Shown piece after piece: positions 56,034 to 64,000 of a stretch of DNA of 64,000 nucleotides. Below the pieces are notes generated by a model. That model was not told the DNA's origin. It was given only the letters and a program-made list of their open reading frames with translations, and searched no databases. Numbering within the stretch: position 1 is the stretch's first letter; each line of letters begins with the position of its first letter. The stretch is from Phocaeicola sartorii JCM 17136 = DSM 21941 (GTDB lineage Bacteria > Bacteroidota > Bacteroidia > Bacteroidales > Bacteroidaceae). Made by a program: the position numbers and the translations under genes. The stretch spans positions 18,325 through 82,324 of the forward strand of contig NZ_BAKM01000028.1 in the NCBI RefSeq assembly GCF_000614185.1. Direction: 5' to 3'.

Positions 56034-56627
56034 ATGATGACATCTATACACGAATTGTTGCAAAAAGAGGCTCAGGCCGTTCTGAATATTCCTATAACTG
56101 ACGCTTATGAAAAAGCAGTGGAACTGATTGTGGAGCAAATACACCGTAAAAAAGGGAAATTGGTAACTACCGGTATGGGTAAAGCCGGACAAATAGCTAT
56201 GAATATAGCTACGACTTTTTGTTCTACGGGCATTCCGGCTGTGTTTTTACATCCCAGTGAAGCACAGCATGGAGATTTGGGGATTTTGCAGGAGAATGAT
56301 TTATTGCTTCTGATTTCTAATTCAGGAAAGACCCGGGAGATTGTGGAGTTGACGCAACTTGCACATAGTTTGAACCCGAACTTGAAATATATTGTTATTA
56401 CTGGAAATGCGGATAGTCCATTAGCTAGAGAATCTGATATCTGTTTATGTACGGGACATCCTGATGAAGTATGTGTGTTAGGTATGACTCCTACGACTTC
56501 AACAACGGTTATGACTGTGATAGGTGATATTCTGGTGGTGGAAACCATGAAAAAGACTGGTTTTACCATTGAAGAGTACAGCAAGCGGCATCACGGAGGT
56601 ACTTGGGTGAACGTTCGCGCGAGTTGA
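56034..56627 (+). CDS. SIS-domain sugar isomerase (KpsF/GutQ-like without CBS domains)
   Basis: 197 residues forming a single SIS domain: GKLVTTGMGKAGQIAMNIAT, FLHPSEAQHGDLGILQENDL, LLLISNSGKTREIVELTQLA, IVITGNADSPLARESDICL and GMTPTTSTTVMTVIGDILV. These blocks match D-arabinose 5-phosphate isomerases (KdsD/KpsF). The usual C-terminal CBS pair is absent and the protein stops at RHHGGTWVNVRAS. It likely interconverts a ketose and an aldose phosphate. It lies directly ahead of a PfkB kinase gene, so the two could act on the same sugar. Whether it feeds Kdo synthesis or a catabolic route is open. Confidence 0.82.
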   Translation: MMTSIHELLQKEAQAVLNIPITDAYEKAVELIVEQIHRKKGKLVTTGMGKAGQIAMNIATTFCSTGIPAVFLHPSEAQHGDLGILQENDLLLLISNSGKTREIVELTQLAHSLNPNLKYIVITGNADSPLARESDICLCTGHPDEVCVLGMTPTTSTTVMTVIGDILVVETMKKTGFTIEEYSKRHHGGTWVNVRAS

Positions 56628-56743
56628 GTAAGTAAGATAAATGAGATAGAACCGGAACGCAAAGGACGCAAATAGAATTTCATGAAAGAATTGGTTTTAT
56701 TCGCGTTCGGGTTTTATGTATCTATTAAATCGTAAATACAAAG

Positions 56744-57662
56744 ATGAGAAAAGTAATTGGTATAGGTGAAACCATTCTGGATATTCTTTTTAAAGAGAAT
56801 CAGCCTACAGCGGCAGTTCCTGGTGGCTCTGTTTTCAATGGAATTATTTCATTGGGACGTTTGGGGGTCAATGTAAGTTTTATCAGTGAGACGGGAAATG
56901 ATAAAGTGGGTGATATCATTCTGAAGTTTATGAGAGAAAACGGAGTAAGCACAGACCATGTGAATGTGTTTCCTGAAGGAAAATCACCTGTATCTTTAGC
57001 TTTTCTGAACGAACATAATGATGCTGAGTATCTTTTTATAAGGATTATCCCCGGTTGAGGCTGGATGTGACAATGCCCGAAATCCATCGGATGATATTGT
57101 GATGATTGGTTCTTATTATGCTGTTACTCCTCAGTTGCGTGACAAGGTGAAAGAGCTGTTGGATTATGCTCGCGGGCAAGGGGCTATCATTTATTATGAT
57201 GTGAATTTCCGCAGTACTCACAGAAATGAGGCGATAAAGTTGCTGCCCACTATTCTTGAGAATTTTGAATATGCTGATATTATTCGTGGCTCCATTGAGG
57301 ATTTTGAGAACATGTTCGGATTGACGGATGCGGATAAGATTTATAAAAGTAAGATTGAATTTTATTGTCCTCATTTTATTTGTACTCATGGTGGAAAAGA
57401 AATCCGTCTTTGTACAAAGGGGATAAAGAAATATTATGAGGTAGAGCCGTTGCAGACTGTCAGTACAGTGGGGGCGGGAGATAATTTTAATGCCGGAGTA
57501 GTTTTCGGACTATTGAAATACCGTATCCGCAGGGATGATCTGGATGAATTGTCGGAAGAGGACTGGGATCATGTAATCCGTTGTGGCAAGGATTTCAGTG
57601 CTAATGTGTGCATGAGTCTGAATAATTCGATCTCAAAAGAGTACGCTGCCGGTTACCAATAA
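56744..57662 (+). CDS. PfkB-family carbohydrate kinase, two frameshifts
   Basis: About 306 residues when one T is added at 57033-57037 and one C near 57088. The start is RKVIGIGETILDILFKENQP, then AVPGGSVFNGIISLGRLGVN (substrate-binding G-G-S-x-x-N) and VSFISETGNDKVGDII. The joins give EYLFYKDYPRLRLDVTMPEI and HPDDIVMIGSYYAVTP. The C-terminal signature is VSTVGAGDNFNAGVVFGLL, with the catalytic Asp in GAGDNF. It phosphorylates a sugar; fructokinase-like substrates are plausible. The 116 bp upstream contain an imperfect inverted repeat (ACCGGAACGC / GCGTTCGGGT) that may be a weak terminator for the isomerase. Confidence 0.85.
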
Positions 57663-57704
57663 ATCGAATGGTTTTGATTGTTTTATAATCCCTCTTATTT
57701 ATGT

Positions 57705-58742
57705 ATGAGAATCTTTAAACTGATTGCAGGTCTTTTCTTTTTGTTGCTGGCGGTGGCCTGTCAGGACAAAAAGCGGTCTTCGCAGATTAAGACAGCGGAG
57801 AATGAGTCGGAATATGTGGTTCTGGCATACGTCACATCATGGGGGGAAAGTACGCCCGATCCGGCGTGTCTGACTCACATTAATTATGCCTTCGGACATG
57901 TTACAGATGACTTCAAGGGGATACGTATAGATAATGAATCGCGCTTGCAAATGGTAGTGGGGCTGCGCGGGAAGAAACCGTCCTTGAAAGTCTTGCTTTC
58001 TGTAGGCGGATGGGGAAGCAGCCGGTTCAGTGAAATGGCGCATACGGACAGTACCCGCATGGCATTTGCGGCAGATTGTAAACGGGTGATAGACCATTTC
58101 AACTTGGATGGAATTGATATAGACTGGGAATATCCGGGAATAGGAGCTGCCGGGATCTCTTTCTCACCGGAGGATACTGATAACTTTTCTTTGCTGATGA
58201 GGGATGTGCGTCATGCCATCGGTAAAGACAAATTGCTGACCATCGCTACACAGGCAGGTGCCAGATATTACAATTTAAAGGCTGTTGAACCTTATGTGGA
58301 TTACATCAATATCATGACATACGATATGGAAGAATCCCCCAATCACCACTCTGCATTGTACCACTCGGAAATGACTGAGGAATGGTCTTGTGATGATGCG
58401 GTTGCTGCCCATGTAGCCGCAGGTTTTCCTGTCGGACGCCTGGTACTGGGCATTCCGTTCTATGGGCATGGGACGAATGAAGCTCCGGAGTTGTTGGATT
58501 ACCGCCATATTATCTCTTTGGACTCTTTACAGAGCTGCTGGGATAGTGTGGCACAGGTGCCTTATATGATAAACTCGCAGGGACGTGTGGTTGTTAATTA
58601 TGAAAATGCTCGGTCCATCGCATTCAAATGCCAGTTCCTGCATCAGAAAGGGATGTTGGGAGCTATGTACTGGGACTATGACAGTGATGACGAAAAGGGT
58701 ACATTACGCCATGCCGTTTATCAAGGCGTAATGAACCCCTGA
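57705..58742 (+). CDS. GH18-family glycosyl hydrolase lipoprotein (chitinase/endo-glycosidase-like)
   Basis: 345 residues from the ATG at 57705, where the lipoprotein signal begins (LIAGLFFLLLAVAC, Cys20). The TIM barrel shows VVLAYVTSWGESTPDPACLT, HINYAFGHV, LKVLLSVGGWGSSRFSEMAH (the S-x-G-G motif), LDGIDIDWEYPG (the DxxDxDxE catalytic motif with the acid Glu intact), YINIMTYDM and LGAMYWDYDSDDEKG. It should cleave beta-1,4-N-acetylglucosamine linkages, in chitin-like oligomers or N-glycan cores. It follows the kinase by about 40 bp and converges on the M1 peptidase gene, 5 bp away. Confidence 0.9.
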   Translation: MRIFKLIAGLFFLLLAVACQDKKRSSQIKTAENESEYVVLAYVTSWGESTPDPACLTHINYAFGHVTDDFKGIRIDNESRLQMVVGLRGKKPSLKVLLSVGGWGSSRFSEMAHTDSTRMAFAADCKRVIDHFNLDGIDIDWEYPGIGAAGISFSPEDTDNFSLLMRDVRHAIGKDKLLTIATQAGARYYNLKAVEPYVDYINIMTYDMEESPNHHSALYHSEMTEEWSCDDAVAAHVAAGFPVGRLVLGIPFYGHGTNEAPELLDYRHIISLDSLQSCWDSVAQVPYMINSQGRVVVNYENARSIAFKCQFLHQKGMLGAMYWDYDSDDEKGTLRHAVYQGVMNP

Positions 58743-58747
58743 CTTTC

Positions 58748-61275
58748 TCAATTCATTTTCTCTTTATCTGCATATTTCCTATAAAGAGGATAGGCGGCTT
58801 GCAGAATTTTGTTCTTTAACAAGGGGGGATAGTCAGGATGAGTTGACAGAAAAGTTTCCACTTCCCGGTATGCCGCCTCGCTGCTGTGGTTTCTTAATAA
58901 GGCTCCTACCCAGTTGCGGGGGAAAAAGATATCTCCGGTGCGTTGAACCTCCACTAGTTCTTCTAATGCCGGACGGATATATTTCACCGCATAATCTTTT
59001 CTTGCAGAATGATTCAGATAGCTTAACGTTGTAGCCGCCCAAGGCTCTATTCTTCTGTTTTCTGCTTGCAGCAAAGACTGGAACAGGCTGTCTAATTTCA
59101 ATGTGTCGGCAGTCATGGCACGTGAGATGAAGTCGAACTGGCGTAAACGGTCCGGATTATTGATACGTTGACGCTGTATCTCGAGTATTCTTTTTCCTTG
59201 TCCGGACATGCGTAAGGACAATTCATAGGCCAGGGCGGTATAGTCTCTTTCATTCAATTGTCTGGAATTTTGAGTCTCCCATAAAGTATAAAGATGCTGG
59301 AGCAGGGCAGGACTTGTTGCTTCTGCAATAAGAAGCCGTAACAACTGGATGCGGCAAGAAGGGATTGGGTGAGAATGGCTGAGTGCATAAAGCTCATTTT
59401 CTACCTTGTCGCGTTCTTCCTGGGATATCTCCTGCAGAGGAGCGGACAGATAATTGGTTAATGTTGAGGCTGTCAGCGGATTCTTCTCTCGATGTATTCC
59501 GTTGAGTAATGCGTTTATCCATGCAGTATCCGGAATGTTTTTTGCCTGATAGTTTTCATGCATCATCATTAAAACGGCCTGTCGGGTCGTTTCATTCTCT
59601 ATTTCTTGCCAGTGCTCCAGCAGCCAATGGAGACTGTTGCTGCAGGAACAAGCAAACCATATCCTCTGCCATCCGTATTGGGCAGGATATGGGTAGGGGT
59701 AAAGGGCAGTGTGAGGTGGTATTGACTGTTTGTCAGATTGGCTTCTATTGTTGTGTCCCTCTCTCCGCAAAGAGTGATGTTAAACTTCTGAGGCCAGTTT
59801 AGCCCCCTTTGATAAGGGTCTTGCTGACGTATGGTCAGTTGGTTGCCGGATCTTTCAAAATTGATGACCGGCATACCTTTCTGGTTTACCCATGCATCGC
59901 TGAAAGCAGATAAATCTTGCTCAGTCTTACTGTCCAGAATTTGTATCAAGTCATCCCAGGTGGCGTTGGCGTAAGCGTAAGTTTTTAAATATTCTTGAAT
60001 TCCTTCCCGAAATGCTTCTTTTCCCATTAATTCCACCAGCTTTACCATCATGACAGGAGCTTTGTTATAAATGATCTGTCCATAAATTAATCCTGCATTT
60101 TGAAGGTTGTCCAGCGGTTGCCGGATAGCAGTGGTTCCGGGGGTACGATCTTCTGACAAGGATGCGGCTGTATAAGTCTTCATCCAATTCAGTTGGTGAT
60201 TGATTTGTGGGAATAATGGTTCGGTAATCAGGGCGGCAAAATAATTGGCAAAAACCTCTTTTGTCCAGACATCATCAAACCAGTTCATCGTTACTAAATC
60301 ACCGAACCACATGTGAGCGGTCTCGTGGGCGATTAATTGGGTCCGACGAAGCTCTTCGTCAGGGGTCGGGTTATTGCTTAGGAACATTTGCGTGTCATTA
60401 TATAAGGTGGCGCCGGTGTGTTCCATCCCTCCATATTGGAACCCCGGCAAGATGATGAAATCATATTTGGCAAAGGGATAGGGGACATCGGTGTATTCTT
60501 CCAGCCAGTTCAGCGAAGCAGCCACTTGTTTGAAGATGGTATCTAGCTGGGCCACTTTGTCGGGATCTGTTTCACGGTAATATGCTGAAATTTTCCGGTC
60601 TCCTTCTGTATATTCCTTCTGTTCCAGTTTGCCGGCAACAAAAGAAAAGAGATAGGTGCTTAATGGTTCGGTTGGGGCAAAAGTCACTGTCTTGCCGGTG
60701 GATTTTATCTCCTCTTTAGTAATATAGGTATTAGAAACGGCCTTCCATTCCGTTGGTACATCCAGTTGCAAGGTAAATGTGGCTTTCAGGTTGGGCTGTT
60801 CAAAACAAGGGAATAAGGTGCGGGCACGGTCGGGCACTAATAACGTATATAGAAACTCATCGTTTCTGTTTAGTGACTGGTTTCCGGCAATAAATTGAAT
60901 GGTGATATCGTTCTTACCTTTTATAATATTGTTTTTAGGCAGAATGATATGTTCGTTACGGAAATCATAATGGGATGTTTGTCCATTAACGGATACCGAT
61001 TTGATTTTTTCGGACTCTTCTCTGAAGTCGAGAATGATCTCTTGTGGCATATCCAGATTAAATTCAATGGTAATCTTTCCATTTACCGGAACTGATTTTT
61101 GTTCAGGGATGGCGAAGTATAGTTTATACTTCAACTCTTTAATTTCCTGTTTGCGTAGTGCTGCCAGTTCCTGGGAAACACCCTTGTCATAAAGGTGAGG
61201 ATTGTTTGTTGGCTGATGACAGCTGCATAATAAGCAGCACATAAGAATAAGATTTCCGATATATGTTTTCATCAT
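58748..61275 (-). CDS. M1-family aminopeptidase lipoprotein, frameshifted near 59634
   Basis: About 842 residues with one base added in 59631-59640. The first frame holds the lipoprotein signal (MCCLLCSC), the N-terminal beta domain (GKITIEFNLDMPQEIILDF), the exopeptidase motif GGMEHTGATLY and the zinc site LIAHETAHMWFGDLVTMNWF with the distal Glu in WTKEVFANYFA. The second frame supplies the helical C-terminal domain, resuming at SLHWLLEHWQEIENETTRQA, which fits directly after PNTDGRGYGLLVPAAT. The enzyme removes N-terminal residues from peptides in the periplasm. The gene begins directly at the mnmA stop codon, so it is the third gene of the unit. Confidence 0.88.
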
Positions 61276-62403
61276 CTAAAGTTTATCTTGATTATCGGCG
61301 GCCATTTTTCGGATGCCGCGCTGTGAAGCTATGAATGCACCTCCCAGTACTCGTTTCCCCTCATAAAAGACAGCTGACTGTCCGGGTGCGATGGCAGATG
61401 CTTCGGAAAGAAAACGAATCAATAATTGCTTTTCATTCAATACAAGAACATGGCATGGAATAGGTTTGCTACGATAGCGGATGCGTACAGCCAAATCCTT
61501 ACAGTCCAATAATTCCTGCATATCTGTTATGTGGTAGTCTTCCACCAGCATGTATTCTGTTTTAAGTTCTTCGGCATCCCCCAGCATAACTGTATTTTTT
61601 TCAGCATTGATGCGTAATACGTATGCCGGATGCCCTAAGGCTATTTCCAGACCTTTGCGTTGGCCTATCGTATAATAAGGAAACCCTTTATGCTGGCCTA
61701 TTTTGACCCCTTTACTGTTTACAAACCATCCCGGACCTACTTGTGCGTCAATATCCGGACATTGTGCGCGCAGAAAGTCCCGATAATCTCCTTCTATAAA
61801 GCAGATTTCCATGCTTTCACCTCCACGGGCCTTTGCCTCAAATCCCTTCTGACGGAGATATTCCCGTACCTCTTGCTTGGTATAAGTTCCCAATGGAAAG
61901 AGAAAGCGTTGAAGTATCTCCTGAGGAAGTTTCCATAAAAAGTAGGATTGATCCTTTGTCTGGTCATCTCCCGCTACGATATACAGTTTCCCCTTACGTT
62001 CTTCCAATCTGCAATAATGTCCGGTAGCGATATGTGCACAATTCGTCTGGTCGGCCCATTCACAGAGAATCCGTTCTTTGAATAGCGGGTTGCAAAGCAC
62101 ACAAGGGTTGGGGGTTCTTCCCTGCATATATTCATCAATAAAGTGTTTTACGATAATCTGTTTGAACTCTTTCCGCACATCCGCTACATGGTGCTCTATC
62201 CCCAGCCGTTCTGCCAAAGCTCTTGCCTCCAATACATCATCAGGTTCATTTTGGCCAGGAGTGGAAAAGCGGGAAGGGACATCCCACGTCCTCATGGTTA
62301 CTCCTACCACTTCATATCCTTGTTCTTGCAGCATGATACAGGTGGCGGAGCTGTCTATTCCGCCACTCATCCCTACCAGGACTCTTTTATCTCTGTTACT
62401 CAT
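61276..62403 (-). CDS. mnmA: tRNA-uridine 2-sulfurtransferase
   Basis: 375 residues. The PP-loop is [19 protein letters not shown]. The first active-site cysteine lies in [19 protein letters not shown], and the second in [18 protein letters not shown]. Other blocks are [31 protein letters not shown] and [17 protein letters not shown], and a C-terminal beta domain carries [20 protein letters not shown]. It transfers sulfur to U34 of tRNAs for Glu, Gln and Lys using ATP. The start overlaps the stop of the upstream ferredoxin-like gene by 1 nt (TAATG), and the M1 peptidase follows without a gap. Confidence 0.93.
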   Translation of the reverse strand: MSNRDKRVLVGMSGGIDSSATCIMLQEQGYEVVGVTMRTWDVPSRFSTPGQNEPDDVLEARALAERLGIEHHVADVRKEFKQIIVKHFIDEYMQGRTPNPCVLCNPLFKERILCEWADQTNCAHIATGHYCRLEERKGKLYIVAGDDQTKDQSYFLWKLPQEILQRFLFPLGTYTKQEVREYLRQKGFEAKARGGESMEICFIEGDYRDFLRAQCPDIDAQVGPGWFVNSKGVKIGQHKGFPYYTIGQRKGLEIALGHPAYVLRINAEKNTVMLGDAEELKTEYMLVEDYHITDMQELLDCKDLAVRIRYRSKPIPCHVLVLNEKQLLIRFLSEASAIAPGQSAVFYEGKRVLGGAFIASQRGIRKMAADNQDKL

Positions 62404-63182
62404 TATATAAATAATTCAGGTTCACGACGTGCCGCACATTTTTCGTGTAGCATGGGGGTGTAAGGAGTGTTAAAAACCCGTGCGCCATTGGGGCATTCTT
62501 TTACGCAAGCACAGCATTTGATACATTGGGCAATCTCTGTCTCTATTTTGCCTTCATCGCTTAATGCAATGGCATGAGTAGGGCATACTTCGATGCATTC
62601 GCCACAGGCGAAACATTCTTCCGTGCAGACTGGGGCGGCAGGAGTAGAGGGGCCTACAAAGCGATAAGGCACATTTCCTCTCATGTAGAAATCGGACAAT
62701 GTTTCGTCTTTCTCCAGTTTTGCCAAACAGTCTTTCCCAAATTGTTCTGCAATCTGTAAATCGGTGGCGTCCGGACGGCCTTCTGCGATGGGCATATCCG
62801 GACGGCTATAGCTGTGCTCACCAATAAAGGCACCGGCTGCCAACGGGATAAATCCCAATTGAATTGTTTCATCTCTTAATTCGACCAATGCATCTTCGTA
62901 ATCGCGGTTGCCATATACTGTGACTAAAATAACCGGAGCGTTACTCCCTTTTAATCTTCGTAACCGTTGTAATGCTATTGGGGCTACCCTTCCTGCATAT
63001 ACGGGAACTGCAATGATAGTGATAGAATCTTTGATTTCTATCGGGCTACTATTCTCATCTGTAGTGAGGTCTATTTCTATTCTTCTCCCCATACCTATAC
63101 TCTCTCCGATGGCACGGGCTATTTTCGCGGACGTATGTGTAGGCGAAAAAAAGACGATGTGATTGCTTGTATATGTTTTCAT
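62403..63182 (-). CDS. EFR1-type flavodoxin-ferredoxin fusion protein
   Basis: 259 residues from the ATG at 63182. The N-terminal flavodoxin-like domain begins [20 protein letters not shown] (FMN phosphate loop) and includes [20 protein letters not shown] and [20 protein letters not shown]. The C-terminal domain has two 4Fe-4S motifs, [16 protein letters not shown] and [15 protein letters not shown]. The fusion is a cytosolic electron carrier of the EFR1 type, with unknown partners. Minus-strand TATATTTG (63188-63195) ends 5 nt before the ATG, so the transcript may lack a leader. It is co-transcribed with mnmA, where it could supply reducing power, but that link is only positional. Confidence 0.87.
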   Translation of the reverse strand: MKTYTSNHIVFFSPTHTSAKIARAIGESIGMGRRIEIDLTTDENSSPIEIKDSITIIAVPVYAGRVAPIALQRLRRLKGSNAPVILVTVYGNRDYEDALVELRDETIQLGFIPLAAGAFIGEHSYSRPDMPIAEGRPDATDLQIAEQFGKDCLAKLEKDETLSDFYMRGNVPYRFVGPSTPAAPVCTEECFACGECIEVCPTHAIALSDEGKIETEIAQCIKCCACVKECPNGARVFNTPYTPMLHEKCAARREPELFI

Positions 63183-63187
63183 AGACG

Positions 63188-63195
63188 CAAATATA
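63188..63195 (-). promoter_or_regulatory. Promoter -7 box for the EFR1-mnmA-M1 unit
   Basis: Minus-strand TATATTTG is a perfect TAnnTTTG match ending 5 nt before the ATG at 63182. Confidence 0.55.
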
Positions 63196-63729
63196 GTGAC
63201 TTTTGTCCAAAGGTAACCAATATATAGATAAGATGTACAAGTATATCGAGGATTATTATAATGTGAATGTAAAATATGATTGTCGGAATGATATCCTATG
63301 GCTTCTGTTAATAGAAGTGACACAGTAGTAGATGTAGGTTAAATTATGCTTATCGGTGAACAATAAAAAGCCTGTGTTTATGGAGGTTAAATAATTTTTA
63401 ACCGGAAAATAGATGACATGATATTATGTAGCAATTGCTGGCCTTTACTGGTCAAAATTGTTGTATAAAAGGAGAATATCAGACTTCCGGTTTTCTTTTT
63501 GTCGAGAAAAAAAGTGCGTTTTGTCTGTTGTAAGCCTTGCTTTGCCAATGTGTTTATACTATATATATTAAGGTATATAGTGAAAGTAATTACTGACTTT
63601 AATGTACTTTTAAGGCTTTCTATAGTTGTTTGTGAGGTAAAGAATATATAGATATTCCTATTTCTTAAAATATTCCTGTATTTTATAAAGATTTTTAGTG
63701 GAAACTCTTGCAGAATAGAGTAAAATGGG
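63196..63729. other. Long AT-rich intergenic region before the right-edge regulator
   Basis: About 530 bp without a gene I can support. It contains an 8-bp inverted repeat (ACTATATA 63558-63565, TATATAGT 63574-63581) but no pair of long inverted repeats like those at 3.7-3.9 kb. Confidence 0.5.
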
Positions 63730-63737
63730 TACTTTTG
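63730..63737 (+). promoter_or_regulatory. Promoter -7 box for the right-edge AraC-type gene
   Basis: TACTTTTG matches TAnnTTTG. A TTG lies about 19 nt upstream (near 63708), and the ATG is 40 nt downstream at 63777. Confidence 0.6.
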
Positions 63738-63776
63738 TCCGATGAAATTATGGCTATTATAGAAACAGATTAAAAT

Positions 63777-64000
63777 ATGGATGCTCTATTTCAAACGCAA
63801 AGCAATGAGCTTTCTACTACAACGCAGAAAGAAAAGCTGTTTAAAGATGCAGAACGGCAGTGGAATATACTGTCCTCTGAGAAAGGAGCGTCCGGAAGAA
63901 AAGTTGATTTTGAAATCTATAAAAGCATTTTGTATAACCTAGAAATCAGAAAAGTATATTTGGATTCAAAGCTCTCTTTAGAAAAGTTTAGTTCAATAGT
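63777..64000 (+). CDS. AraC-type HTH regulator, paralogue of the gene at 3960, cut by the window end
   Basis: The first 74 codons are visible and the frame runs off the right edge. The sequence shares FKDAERQW, KGASGRKVDFEIYK, ILYNLEIRKVYLD and LSLEKFSSI with the gene at 3960, position by position. That places the start of the AraC-type HTH at about residue 65, followed by sequence outside the window. The N-terminal about 15 residues differ. Unlike its paralogue it has a consensus promoter directly upstream and no visible invertible segment. By analogy a large lipoprotein gene may follow, but that cannot be checked here. Confidence 0.75.
   Translation, partial: MDALFQTQSNELSTTTQKEKLFKDAERQWNILSSEKGASGRKVDFEIYKSILYNLEIRKVYLDSKLSLEKFSSI

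Overview
The window looks like a chromosome segment of a gut Bacteroidales bacterium, most likely Bacteroides/Phocaeicola (vulgatus/dorei type). The evidence is many Bacteroides-type -7 boxes (TAnnTTTG), a SusC/SusD pair, several TonB-dependent receptors, NVEALA peptides, a fumarate reductase (sdhC-frdA-frdB) operon, fucose-directed glycosidases, and the dapB-lepB-lepB-wbqC gene order. I identified no tRNA, rRNA, CRISPR array or insertion sequence.

Layout. 1-2.3 kb: end of a small membrane protein, then two L,D-transpeptidase genes in tandem. 2.4-7.5 kb: a tyrosine recombinase, a 205-bp segment bounded by 17-bp inverted repeats (candidate invertible promoter), a short AraC-type regulator and a large surface lipoprotein. 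The right edge (63.7 kb) holds the start of a paralogue of that regulator. 8.3-13.1 kb: TonB receptor, calcineurin-type phosphatase, Na+/Ca2+ exchanger. 13.2-18.3 kb: GNAT-like protein, topoisomerase subunit, coaD, S41 protease. 18.3-21.8 kb: a membrane-anchored winged-helix regulator diverging from two NVEALA peptides and a DUF4221 lipoprotein. 22-26.3 kb: PAP2 phosphatase and fumarate reductase. 26.5-28.6 kb: a candidate small RNA and a GH29 fucosidase. 28.8-34.1 kb: SusC/SusD/DUF1735 operon. 34.4-39.2 kb: dprA, thioesterase, dus, SPFH protein, fucO. 39.4-44.2 kb: Oar-like TonB receptor, glycerophosphodiesterase and an unknown secreted protein. 44.2-51.4 kb: DUF2851 protein, dapB, two signal peptidases, wbqC-like gene, mannonate oxidoreductase and uxuA. 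51.6-63.2 kb: GH95 fucosidase, M16 peptidase, LOG protein, sugar isomerase, PfkB kinase, GH18 protein, M1 aminopeptidase, mnmA and a flavodoxin-ferredoxin.

How the genes work together. GH29, GH95 and fucO fit release and fermentation of host fucose, and the mannonate oxidoreductase plus uxuA fit glucuronate use. Fumarate reductase supplies the anaerobic succinate pathway. Two receptor-phosphodiesterase units suggest scavenging of phosphorylated compounds.

Sequence quality matters here. I count 18 single-base frame breaks in 14 genes, including frdA, dapB, dus and fucO. Every one is repaired by adding one base, usually to a short homopolymer. This looks like systematic sequence error rather than gene decay, so I give these genes as single CDS spans and note the break. 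The most interesting biology is the putative invertible promoter locus and the NVEALA peptide/regulator locus.
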